Below are positions 1-10,700 of a stretch of DNA of 64,000 bases, piece after piece. The DNA comes from Paramoeba atlantica (lineage: Eukaryota; Discosea): contig CDRNVI010000006.1 of NCBI GenBank assembly GCA_977017575.1, positions 1 to 64,000 on the forward strand, in the 5' to 3' direction. The first letter of the stretch is position 1, and every line of letters begins with the position of its first letter. The translations under genes were made by a program, and so were the position numbers. Under the pieces are notes generated by a model. It ran no database searches, had not been told where the DNA came from, and was given only the letters and a program-made list of their open reading frames with translations.

Positions 1-1590
1 GAATGACCACCAATCGTATTTGTATTGCAAAGCATTTTCAAATTCAGGATACTTAGTGGAAAATGGTGCCATATTACCATAGACTTTCGAATTTGAATAC
101 CATTCGGGAGATGCATGGGCTATTGGGCTATTGAGCACATAGTCCATTTTTTGGTTTATTTTATTAGCTGACATGGTATCGTGAAAATAGTAGAGAAATT
201 CAGTGGTTTTGGTAATCCCTTGAGCAAAATTGTCTAACATTTGACCGTCCAATTCTGTGTTATCACGGGCAAAACTCATAGGTCCATTTTCTAATGGCCA
301 GATATTTCCCAAAGTAGCTTGGAGCTTGGGTCTATGTCAATTCCTTTTGGGTACTCTTTTAAAAAATTTTTGATTCCAATACTAATTCCCCTTTTACCAT
401 CTGAAACATCCACCCACCCTTTGGCTCTCTGTGTTTCGTTTACAACTTTTTCACCTTTTGAGACAACCGCTTTGAATAATGGCACTTTGTTTGTGGATGG
501 ATTTTCTATTTCTTCTTTTTTGGACTTCCCCATATACAGACTTCTCAAGCTCTCCCCATTATTTCTTTTTGGGCCTTTTTGCAAAAGACTTATCTTTTCC
601 TTGCCATCAACATCTATCTTCTTAATTTCCTCTTTCAGGGACTTAACATCCCAGTTTCCATCATAAAGCGGCATGTAAACCTCAGCCTCATTCCCTAGAA
701 GATATTTAATTTGGAGACCGCAAGCCGCTATCTGATCATTTGGTTTTGTCCAACCTGAATCATTAGCCGTGTCTTCTGACAGAATTTTTTTGTTCTGGGT
801 TGCAATATTGGCATGTTCTCCTTCCTGTATTTTATGCTTATCCGGAATCCCGGTATACGTCATCGTGTGCAAAACCTTGATATAAGCTTTCCCGGCATAG
901 GCATGCAATCGAATTGTAAACGGCGACAGGTTATTATCTTCCCGTTCATATACGTATGTTCCCTCGACTCTAAAAATCATATGCATGGGACCGGAGCCTT
1001 TTTCTCTAAAAACCTCATTTATGATTGCTTTTGAAGCATCAATGCCTGAATCATCCAAAATATCCAGGAAGGTTCCCCTTTTATTGTCAGGAGCCGAGGC
1101 TATGAGCTCACTATCTTCAAATTTGCCATTTAGGTCAGTATCCAAATAAACTTCGTCCAGAAACCCATTTCCCAATTTGTTTATAGAGAATGACAATGGT
1201 CCAGTATTTACTTTGATACCGCCCCCGGGTCGCATGTTGTTTATGGAAAACTATCTTCTCCTCAAATCTCATTGGCTCAACATCGGCGCCATATTCAAGA
1301 ATGTAATCAGCGGTTTTTTCTGAAAAAAAGAAAACCCAAATCCATTTGATGCTTTCATCTGCTGGCTCCCAAGAAGTTACTTCTGTTGTCTGACATGGTA
1401 TTTCTTTTCCATTGGAGCTCAACAATCTAATGTTCCCTACAGAATACAGCTCTCCTTTAGGAAATGGAACGCCAAGGGTAATTGGGGCTCCTTCCACATT
1501 GTTTTCCACCGTAATATCAAGCCTTTTTGTCTCAATGGCGAATGTCTTTACACCCATGCATATCAACAATACCAGTAAAATCTTTTTCAT
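1..1590 (-). pseudogene. YetA/PcRGLX-like pectin-degradation protein, runs off window start, two frame slips
   Basis: A leftward gene starts at 1590 with a clear signal peptide (MKKILLVLLICMGVKTFA), then a beta-sandwich region with PFPKGELYSV and WEPADESIKWIWVFFF. This resembles secreted exo-rhamnogalacturonan-lyase-family (YetA/PcRGLX-like) proteins of Bacteroidota; the family call is from memory and unverified. The frame changes near 1235, inside a CCCGGGGGC run, and again near 290, beside a GGG. After each slip the next frame still reads as plausible continuation (GNIWPLENGPMSFAR, later KYDWWSF at base 1). Both slips sit in homopolymers, so uncorrected long-read errors are at least as likely as true decay. 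It is the last of three co-directional genes, 84 bp after the ROK gene, as expected for a carbohydrate-use operon. The C-terminal end lies outside the window. Confidence 0.6.
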
Positions 1591-1673
1591 TTAAGTATTT
1601 TTTATTGGTGCCGCATTCCAAATTTGGATTGCAGTACTTGGTAATGATTTTCAATCTATTCTTACTTTTTTCT

Positions 1674-2504
1674 TTAAAAGCATAAACTTGCTGCTCCCAA
1701 AATTGCCGATTCCATAAGATCTGATGTTTCTATTTTTAAATTTTTCAACTGCTTTGGATAGGCAAATAAACTTATCTGTTGTTCCATGGATTCTTTAAAA
1801 AAGGGATAAGCCTTACGAATTGATCCTCCAAGGATAACAGCTTCAGGGGCGAAGAGGTATAAAATTGTATTAATTGCGCGCCCCAAATGTGCGCCAAATT
1901 CTGAGAAAATGGCCAAGGCTACTTTATCCCCTTGTTCTGCCCTACTATGGGCATCTATTGCACTTAGCCCATAATGTTCAACAAAAAAAAAGCTACTTGT
2001 ATATTGCTCCAAAATACCATCCTTGTATCCTATCATTCCAATCTCTCCAGCTCCTGACAGAACTCCATTATAAATTTCATTTTTGATGACTATTCCCATA
2101 CCCAATCCGGTACCTATGGAAAGTCCAATAAAATTTTGGTGGTCCTTTCCTTTGCCATATAGTTTTTCACCCATTGCAAAGCAATTGGCATCATTGTTTA
2201 TGTAGACAGGAATATTATATCTTTTTCTAAGTGTATGCGTAAGATGAACTTCTTTCCATGCGGGTATGTTCTGCGCATCATATACAATCCCTTTGGAGAC
2301 ATCGACAATGGCCGGCACCCCTACCCCAATTGCCTTTGTACCGTTGGAAATCAATTCATCAATGCAGTTGAATATACGGTCAAGTGTTTGTAATTCTGAA
2401 TCTTCTTTATTGATTGGTACATCTGACCGGTTCACAACCAATCCATCCCGGACCATGCCTGCATTAATGTTGGTTCCGCCTATATCAACCCCGAGAACTT
2501 CCAT
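1674..2504 (-). CDS. ROK-family sugar kinase (glucokinase-like)
   Basis: A 276-residue protein starting MEVLGVDIGGTNINAG, the ATP-binding phosphate-1 motif of the ROK/hexokinase fold. GVGVPAIVD, the sugar-binding NNDANCFAMGE and the GLSIGTGLGMG glycine-rich loop follow in the usual order. ROK proteins phosphorylate glucose, N-acetylmannosamine or related sugars in the cytoplasm. The CxCGxxGC zinc motif is absent; at its place the protein reads GEIGMIGYKDGILEQY, a variant I associate with Bacteroidota ROK proteins. Length and the intact frame are normal for the family. It lies between an upstream MFS transporter (28 bp spacer) and the downstream YetA-like gene, so transport, phosphorylation and polymer breakdown appear grouped. 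The substrate cannot be told from sequence. Confidence 0.85.
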   Translation of the reverse strand: MEVLGVDIGGTNINAGMVRDGLVVNRSDVPINKEDSELQTLDRIFNCIDELISNGTKAIGVGVPAIVDVSKGIVYDAQNIPAWKEVHLTHTLRKRYNIPVYINNDANCFAMGEKLYGKGKDHQNFIGLSIGTGLGMGIVIKNEIYNGVLSGAGEIGMIGYKDGILEQYTSSFFFVEHYGLSAIDAHSRAEQGDKVALAIFSEFGAHLGRAINTILYLFAPEAVILGGSIRKAYPFFKESMEQQISLFAYPKQLKNLKIETSDLMESAILGAASLCF

Positions 2505-2531
2505 GACCTTTGTTAGTTACTTGACCTTTTT

Positions 2532-3100
2532 TTAATTTGAATTGTTTTTGTTGTTTACCAAAGGGTTTGCGAAAAAACCTATGGATAGAACAAAAGTCAA
2601 GGGAATCAGCAAAAAGAACATCCCCATTTTAAGGCTTGAAACCTCACCTAATGCCCCCACTAAAAAAGGGATGATTGCTCCCCCTGCAATTCCGGTACAT
2701 AATATTCCTGAAAGTGACCCATGGTTTTCCTTCACAGAATTAAGTGCGAGGGAAAAAATAATTGACCACATAACCGAGATAAAGAAACCTATTGCCGGAA
2801 AAGCAAACAGGGCAACCTCAGCGCTTCCCGTAAGAGCCAGAACCAAGAATACCATTGTAATTGCGGTGGCTCCAATCAAAAGTTTTCTGCTATCCATGAT
2901 TTTTAGCAGTAGTAATCCCAGCAAACAACCAACAGTTAACATGGCCCAGAAATAGGCCACGGTATCAGCGCCAACCGTTTGAGCATCCAAACCATGATAT
3001 TGATAAAGAAATTGGGAAATCCAATTGCCTACTCCTTGCTCTGTTCCAACATAACAAAAGATTCCAAGAAAAAGAGCGGTAACGCAATTATTCCAGGAAG
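2532..3100 (-). pseudogene. MFS sugar transporter, C-terminal half, cut by the junction at about 3090
   Basis: About 190 residues with roughly six hydrophobic helices. It begins at the junction with FLGIFCYVGTEQGVGNWISQ and contains a charged inter-helix loop (KIMDSRKLL) and GIAGGAIIPFLVGALGE. This matches the second half of fucose-permease-type MFS symporters, where YVGTE.G.GNW is typical. The N-terminal half is missing because retroelement sequence begins at about 3090-3100, so the gene cannot work as it stands. It is transcribed toward the ROK kinase 28 bp away, giving the order transporter, kinase, lyase-like protein on the minus strand. Codon use and AT content fit the other bacterial genes and not the DNA to the right. 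Confidence 0.75.
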
Positions 3101-3107
3101 TTGTCAA
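3085..3107. other. junction between bacterial DNA and a euglenozoan-type retroelement
   Basis: To the left, the minus strand encodes an MFS transporter up to about 3085. To the right, the plus strand encodes the C-terminal end of a tyrosine recombinase (LFQEVVKGTVGIEDV). The two coding signals meet within about 20 bp with no spacer, target duplication or tail. Both are interrupted mid-gene, which suits an assembly chimera or end-joining better than transposition. Confidence 0.7.
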
Positions 3108-5632
3108 GGGGACAGTGGGAATCGAAGATGTGAAAAAATTAGCGAAGCACCAGCAGATCGAGTCCCTGTTGCGTTACAATTCAAACCCAGTTACCACCGC
3201 GCTAGCTCTAGGAACGGGGAAGGCGACAGCCAAACTGAGGACGCTTTAGCAATGAAGGAGTTATTTCGAGAATATTTGCGGGACATGCCGCAGGAAAAGC
3301 ATCGATACACGATTGTACGTACCAGACGTACGACAAAATTGGCCACGGAGGAAGATTTAAAGCTACCACTGCACGTAAAGAAAATTCCCAAAATGGATGT
3401 CAATGAAATTGAGAACATGATGAATGGAAGTACAAGAAACCGGTTTAGAGAAACGTTGAATACTTTGTTGGATCGGAGGAAGAAACCCGATAGTGAGCCA
3501 AAGGTAAATCCACGATTGAACATGGAAGATATTAGTCATTTGCTAGACGCACGTATTGTTTCGCGTGTTTCCCCTGAGGAGGAGAACAAAAGACCATCCA
3601 ATCAATGGGTGATACCGTTCACAGTAGTTGAGCCTGCGGACGATAAAGGGGAAACGGAGAGGCGGCGCTTCATAGCCTGGACGAAGGAGGATAATGAGCG
3701 AATTAAGAACGAGTACATGCCGCACGTCCCGTTAAAACACGCGGCTTATTATCTCCATCGAGCGCAGGAAGCTTTTGGTGTGAAGCGTGACCTGACATGT
3801 GGATTTTATCAAGTACCGATTCCGGTAGCAAGTAGAACAAAATTTCGATTTCGCGCAGTAAACGGTGAGTTGTTTGAACTTAATGTGATGCCAATGGGGC
3901 ACCGGTGCGCCCCGGAACTGATGCACACCATTACATCCACAATCGCAGGAGATCCGGAGTATTGCAGAGCCGAGACGGCGTATACAGAACAGTTTAAGGT
4001 CGATGTATATGTGGATGGATTGAGAAGTGCAGGTTCACTAGACCAAGTTCAGCAGTATACGGAATTTGTGGAAACTCGCGCGGAGAAAGTTAACGCCACG
4101 TTTAAGGATAAAGAAAAGGAGCCCATGAAGCAGTATGTTTTTAATGGCGTGGAATACAGCCATACCGAAGGTAAGGTAAGAATGGGACCGAGGATCGTGA
4201 AAAAGATGCAAGGCGATACTTTTCGGAATGCAACGTACGGAAAACTAGAATCAGCTGTGGGTAGATTAGTCCATGCATCAGCAGTACTGGGAGAACCCGT
4301 TGCCAATTACCACTTCACCTTAAAATTAGTGCGGCGCCGTATAAATGCGTTAAACAATGATCCGACATTATTGGATGTGAAGGTTCATCTTCCCCCCAAT
4401 GTAACCATGGACTTGACGCGATGGAAGAAAAAGTTGATTTCAAACATATTCGTGGCGCCGCCGCCTCATCCCGACACTGTACCACATAGCCACGTTTTGT
4501 ATACGGACGCTTCGTCAAAAGGTTGGGGAGGAATAATATATTTGGACCACGGTTCCGTGATATGTGTGGGAGGTCGCTGGGAAGATGATTTCGATTATGA
4601 AGTCAATCGAGCGGAGACGAGGGCCGTTCGTCTCGCGTTCGAGAAATTGTCGCACCATTTTCAACGAGGTACCTGCGTAGACCTATTTATTGATAATACA
4701 TCATGCTTAGCTTCCATATGCAAAAAATCGACCAAATCGGATGGAATAAATATCGAATTGATAGGTTTACTTAAGTTTTTAAAGAGACAGGGTATAATAG
4801 TACAGCCGCATTACATTCCGTCAAAACTGAACCCTGCGGATCCAATAAGCCGAGGAGGATGGGATTGCGACAATGTGGCGAAAGGGGTGAAAGATTGACT
4901 GGCGAAAGGGTGGTCCCCGCGTGGACACCCGTTCGAGAAAGGGAGGGAAGGGAGTTCTCTCCAGGAAAAAGTTCATGAGGTATATAAAATAGATTTGATA
5001 CTTACTTCGCGAAGTTGATATTACAGTACTGGTGAAGATAATGTCTTTTACTCTGTTGTCCATGATGGATGTTATATTTCGGTAGCTCTGTAGTTCTACA
5101 GATTAAACATTACAGTTTACATACGCTTACTATATCTGATTGACTATATGTTTTTCTTCCGGAAGTGCAATTCTAAAAGTTTACGAAAAGAATTGTACAA
5201 TGGAAATTTTGATTTCTGAGAATTATATTTACGTTAGTTGGCCGACGGGCATTGTACGTTTGTTATTCATAAACTAGTTTATATAGTGACAAAGCATTAT
5301 ACAGTGAACTGGTAATAGAGCGCGTTTTTATCCTTTGAAACTTTTTGCCCCACCCACCAACCCCCAAACCACTCCCCGCGTGGACACCCGTTCGAGAAAG
5401 GGAGGGAAGGGAGTTCTCTCCAGGAAAAAGTTCATGAGGTATATAAAATAGATTTGATACTTACTTCGCGAAGTTGATATTACAGTACTGGTGAAGATAA
5501 TGTCTTTTACTCTGTTGTCCATGATGGATGTTATATTTCGGTAGCTCTGTAGTTCTACAGATTAAACATTACAGTTTACATACGCTTACTATATCTGATT
5601 GACTATATGTTTTTCTTCCGGAAGTGCAATTC
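3100..5632 (+). mobile_element. VL-I: VIPER/TATE-like tyrosine-recombinase retrotransposon, 3' part
   Basis: Broken element. From left to right: the end of the YR gene (3100-3249, LAKHQQIESLLRYN then stop), the RT-RNase H gene (about 3250-4898), and split direct repeats: B1 4914-5173, A2 5174-5347, a C-rich linker 5348-5372, and B2 5373-5632. RT landmarks include KRDLTCGFYQ and VMPMGHRCAPELMH. RNase H landmarks include LYTDASSKGWGG and VNRAETRAVRLAFEKL. The YR-then-RT order with split direct repeats fits VIPER/TATE-type DIRS elements. B1 and B2 look identical over 260 bp, so insertion was recent. Its Gag end lies in the opposite orientation at 5633-6685. Confidence 0.85.
4914..5632 (+). repeat. 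VL-I split direct repeats B1-A2-linker-B2
   Basis: B1 (4914-5173) recurs as B2 (5373-5632) with no difference seen over 260 bp. Between them lies A2 (5174-5347), whose inverted partner A1 is at about 6514-6685, and a C-rich linker (CCCCACCCACCAACCCCCA). The same linker type follows A2 in VL-III and VL-IV. B1-A2 is the expected joined-ends template in this class. Confidence 0.85.
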
Positions 5633-6685
5633 GTCCCTGTTCGTCGTAGCGCAGAGAAAGAAGTGTACCGACTACGTTGCTTTTCACGCTCACTCAACTG
5701 ATCTGTTACATGCTGATAGAATTTGTCGTGCGCCCGATCATCTTTGTCCATTTTTCGGTGAACCGCCTCCACGTCTACCTTGCAAGCACGCCAGTAAGCA
5801 TCACGTAGACTTTGGATTATCGCTTTCCCCAACTCCAAAAACGGACCTTCATTCCAGCCCGGAGTTTGGCGTGCCAACAATATCCACTTTCCCAGCAACT
5901 GATCGAAATTCCGCTCCTGTTGCATCTGAAATGATTTGTCCTGATAATATTGATTCAATCTCAAACCATACTCGGGAGCTTCCTTTAATTCTCGAAAAAG
6001 GTCCTTAATTCGAAAGCCGTCGTCGTTGCGTTGATCTATATGCCCCGGCCAAGTCACAGGTTCATACGGATCAATCTTGTAGGTCGCTACAGATCCAAAG
6101 GGCTGCACGTTAATAGGCAGGGGCCGTCCGCCTTCCAACGCACACTCTTGTCCTTCGCTCGAGTGTCCCAGTCCGTCTTCTAGATCAATGCGATAGTAAT
6201 TTAACTCTTTGTGGGGAAATGGATACTCTCGATCTGGCTCCTCTTCCCATACCGCCCACATTTCCATCCCGACTCGACGTACTTTCCCGTGGGATATTTG
6301 TTTCGCCGAAGTCGCCGCGTTCTTCCGATTCCATGCCGCCTTAATATGCAACGAAGGATTCTGATCGCGGGAAAGAAGCAGTTGCTCACAAACTCTCGTC
6401 TTCACCACGGCCAACTCTTCTCTACTCATGGGGTTGTCTGGTACCACTGAAGGTTCACGGGACACGCTTCTCCGTGCCTCTATGGAGCTACGCGGCGACG
6501 GAGGCATAAAAAAAAGTTTCAAAGGATAAAAACGCGCTCTATTACCAGTTCACTGTATAATGCTTTGTGTCACTATATAAACTAGTTTATGAATAACAAA
6601 CGTACAATGCCCGTCGGCCAACTAACGTAAATATAATTCTCAGAAATCAAAATTTCCATTGTACAATTCTTTTCGTAAACTTTTA
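5633..6685 (-). mobile_element. VL-I A1 repeat and Gag part, inverted relative to the rest
   Basis: On the minus strand A1 runs from 6685 to about 6514 and is followed by a Gag-like reading frame starting ATG at 6507 (MPPSPRSSIEARRS). Gag carries the W..WEEEPDREYPFPHKELNYY motif and the DLFRELKEAPEYGLRLNQY motif seen in the other VL Gags. At 5633 the frame meets the exact outer end of B2 of the plus-strand part. The right end (6685) sits inside CRE-a directly after codons for QSWF. Broken element; the arrangement suggests one internal inversion ending at its own 3' terminus. Confidence 0.75.
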
Positions 6686-7774
6686 GAACCATGACTGCAG
6701 GACATCATTGACTGCTTCATCAAATTTCTCGGTAAGTTGTTCAGTCGCATCAGGTCCGTGCACTCGAGTGTGATAGCCGTGTCGTACATTAACGCATCTA
6801 GATAACAAGTGGAGCGAAATGTTGTTTGCACCCATGTGTTTTAGTCGTCGAAATATTGTGCCATGTTTTTCCAATTTATGAAGAAGACGCTCACTGACTC
6901 GTTCGTCCCGCCCTATATACGCACCCAGGACCTTACACGCTTCGGTTTCAGATTGGACACCATCCAATGCAAGCTGTTCCGGAAGAGCAATATTTGCTGT
7001 GCCTGTGAACCACACACACTTGTTGTACGCCATTTGTAGATGCTTCTCGGACACAAGCTGATTAAGACGAAGGTACGCATCCGAAAGGAGCTGAGCGTCT
7101 TTCGATGCGAAATTGACGTCATCTATGTAGGCGTAAATGCGTAGCTCAGGGAACTCATGCGCCAGAGTTTCTAGCAGTGGTTGGAGAAAAGAACAGAAGT
7201 ATAACGTTGAAAGAGAAGATCCCTGTCGTACCCCAGCTGTACTGCTTACGGTCCCAAAAAGCTGTCCATCAGAACCATAGAACAGCATTTCTGAGGGCTC
7301 TGCGTATTCAGCGTGGAACAACTTGTGAAAAGGCTTTAGCGTATGAAATGCAAACACGGATCTTGCAATGTCGTCACGAGAAGGCGAGTTGAACGCGTTT
7401 TTTAGGTCGATTGATAGAATAGCGTACTCCTCCTTGTAAAGTGCGTGCAGTTTGTGGACGACTTGCTCGCAACCACCTTTCAGCATTACCCCATGCTGTA
7501 TGGGCGTAAAGAGTTTCTCCAAGCTCCCTTCGTGTCGTTGTAGTAAGATTAACCCAGCAAGCTTTAAGATTAGCTCTCCTACTGCAATCGGTCGGACATG
7601 TTCATCCGATTTTGGTATCGCTACGAGTCTGGCGCGACGAAGCCTAGCCATGACTTGTTTGGATAATTCACCATTGATTAAATCCATAAGCATATGGCAG
7701 AAGCTTACACAGCATATTTCGTCGTCAAGCAGTATCCTGATGATTACATCTGTTATGCCCGTCGGCCCTGGGGA
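6686..7774 (-). mobile_element. CRE-a, downstream part: CRE/SLACS-like RT
   Basis: A minus-strand coding fragment from PGPTGITDV to DVLQSWF covers most of an RT domain. It has RRARLVAIPK, DLKNAFNSPSRDD, GVRQGSSLSTLYF and the YIDD active site, all as in the longer CRE-b copy. The family is the CRE/SLACS type, which in kinetoplastids inserts into SL RNA genes and uses a C-terminal restriction-like endonuclease; that end is absent here because VL-I is inserted at 6685. The other edge (7765-7774) carries CCCTGGGGAT, repeated at 33037-33046, where a CRE fragment encoding the part just upstream (to AKGASPG) ends. The two are probably halves of one copy split by a 25-kb block. Confidence 0.8.
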
Positions 7775-10700
7775 TACATACATACATACATAAACATTGG
7801 CAGATAATACATTATTGTCTACCAATTGGTAAACTCTCTATTCTCCCCAAAAAGTCACTATACTTTCACTTAAACTCAAGGACCCTTTCACAATTATTCT
7901 TCTGCGACCTGCGCTTTTGTCGCTCTACGTCTTGCAAAATTCTTCTTTTCCTGCGAATCCGTCGATCTCGATTTTTTCTGATTTAGGGATTCTACCGCAA
8001 TAGAATGTGCCTCGTCGATCAGCTTTGTTTTCCGTTTCCGGGATAAGCAAGTTCTTTCTGGAATGGTGCAATTCGGTTGTTCCATCATAATCTTTAGGGC
8101 CCTGATCCATGAATATTCAGAAAATAGCACTATTTTCCCCTGAGTATTCGGTTTAATTCTCTTGACACGTGGCTCATTTTCAGTATGTTTTCTTGATAAA
8201 GAGTCCGCTTCAGAATTCCACTTATTACCGCAGTGTGCTCGAACCTTAATAATATTGATTGTAATTCCATTGTTTTTCAATGATCGTAAGCAAGAGTCAA
8301 GAAATTGCAGCAGATCTGAGTTTGACCCATCGTACCCAACAAGTCTCTCCCTTTTTTGACGAATGTGCACAAAATCCCACACGTAGTAGGAGTCCGTGTG
8401 TATGCTGACATATTTAGAGGTATTTATATGACTGAGGCCAACAAGAATAGCATGTACTTCAGCTCGCTCCGGTGAGTTTGTCTCTGCGGCCGATAGCATA
8501 CATGTATATGATTCATTGTGACTTCCTTGTAAAGTAACGCATCCGACGGCTGGACTCCTCGAAGCAATACTCCGATCCGGAATCGATGCATCGACATATA
8601 CATGCAACTCCTCAGGCCTAATTGGAAAGAGTTTTTCACCTTCTTCCACAAATTGAAGCTTACTGGAATCTGGGTCTTTACATAGTCTAGCTTGTGTCGT
8701 TTTCCATTTTGGGTTCTTGACCCCCACCAGGGATACACTAGGTTCTAAGGACTCTTGCAAATTTTCAAGTAATTTCCGCCAATGCTCCCTGTCAAAAGCG
8801 TAAGCAAACATTTCTTCCATCTCTATACCAAGGTCTTGAGCGCACGCTTCGGCAGGAGACGGGCGCCTAGCTTTTGAACGAAAGTTCCATTTGATGAGCT
8901 CCACGTAAATAGAAGAGTGGCGAATTTGATGTCCAACCAGGCGGGCACGACTTACGCGATGTATGGTTTCGAAACGTGGTGTCTTATTGTACAAGGATTC
9001 AAGTGGATAACATTTCTGGTGTTCATCTACGCCCATCGCATCGCATACAATGCGTCGCATGTGATTTATCTGGACATCTGCACGCCGAATTTGGGATTTA
9101 GAGAGATAAAGCGACGAAGAACCATAATTTACAATAGGGTAAACTAAGGTATCAAAGAGGCGAAGCTTGGTTTTCGTTCCCAAGGGAGAAATCCATATGC
9201 CACGCAATTTGGAGAAGCATGCCCAGGTAAGATGCAATCTGTCCTTCAGTGTGACCTGTGGGTCGCTTTCGTGCTGTATGTTTCCGAGGTGTCGATAGGA
9301 AGATGTGCGCGGTATTAAGCCACAAGAGGCGTTACAGGAACCCAAATCGTCGCAAGTCTTACCGTTTGGATTCATCCATGCTGTTTTCTTCTGGCCTACC
9401 GCTAAATGTAAGTTGGCTTTGCTTGCTTCAGAAATTAAACTATCAATCATAGAAGTTAACTCGGGTTTCGATTCCGCAACAAATACTAAATCGTCTGCAT
9501 AATCTATGTCGGAAATACGAGTGGATTGATAGCCTCTTTTTCTCGTGCCTTTTGTTTGTAGCTTGAGTCCAAATTCATTTCGATCAATTGCCGCGTTCAA
9601 AATTCTGTCCAGAACCATGATAAAAAGGTAGGGAGCAAACACATCGCCTTGAAGTATGCCAGATGTAATGGGGAATGATGCAGTTTTACCGAAAGGCGTC
9701 CGCACCAAGCCCTCCAAATCAGAATACAATGACATTGTAAGTCGTCTGAGCATAGGTCCAACGTGGAAGGCTTTTAAGGCGGCTTCGATAGCAGCATGGG
9801 ATACGGATGGAAATGCGCTGGCGAAGTCCACAAAGGCAAGGTAAAACTTGTCACCTCTTCCTGATTTCGAGAGCAACTCATTTAGCAACACCTGGGCTCC
9901 ATTGGTGGAGCGTTCCGGTCGAAAACCGAACTGGTTTTCTCGAAGAACGCGCTCCACTACAGGTCTTACTCTGTTTAGTATCATCGCATTAATGAGTTTT
10001 ACTATTGTGTTAACCAAACAAATGGGTCTCCAATTTGCCAGCTCTGCAGTATCCCCTTTTTTAGGGACCGGTACTTGCACGACCTGTTTCCATACATTGT
10101 GAGTTTTTCCGCTTTCATAGGCTTGATTTATCATGTCAAGAACCATTTTTCGGAGTTTATTGTTATCGAAAATGCAGCAGTAGGCTTCCGCCGGGATATC
10201 GTCTAGACCTGGGGCCCGCCCTTTGCCGAGCTGATGAGCCGCTGTAAGCATTTCATGTTCCCCGAAAATTTTATCATCTATTTCACCTATGTAATTATCG
10301 GCTTCAGGAAATATTATTTCCGTGCTGCTAGAACCTCGATTGGCCATTTTGGCGAAAAGTGCTCTCACAGTTTCAAGCCTTTTTCTTCTGGATTCACCTT
10401 CTCCGAAATCAAACGTCTTTCTCCTGATACCACAGATTTCCCTTAAGTAACGCCATGGGCTTGAGTGATTTTTCCGTAGTTTGGATTCTAGACTATTACA
10501 CTCATTTTCAATGACGTTTTCAATGTGAGTTTGGTGATTATGAACAAGTTTTTGAAAGCATTTTTTGGAGCGACTGGCTTCGAACACCTTTCGTAGTGTG
10601 TTGGTATTTTCCTGAACATCTGTCTGTTGCAAAAAGTCTGATTCTATCTTTCCTGTGTCTGAGAGAAACTTCTCCGCCGCCTTGCGCATTGTTCCCGTAA

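Noticed and set aside
1674-3100. ROK and MFS genes as host genes gained by lateral transfer
   Set aside because: Operon spacing, missing trans-splice context and a mid-gene joint favour contaminating bacterial sequence; transfer cannot be excluded without reads.
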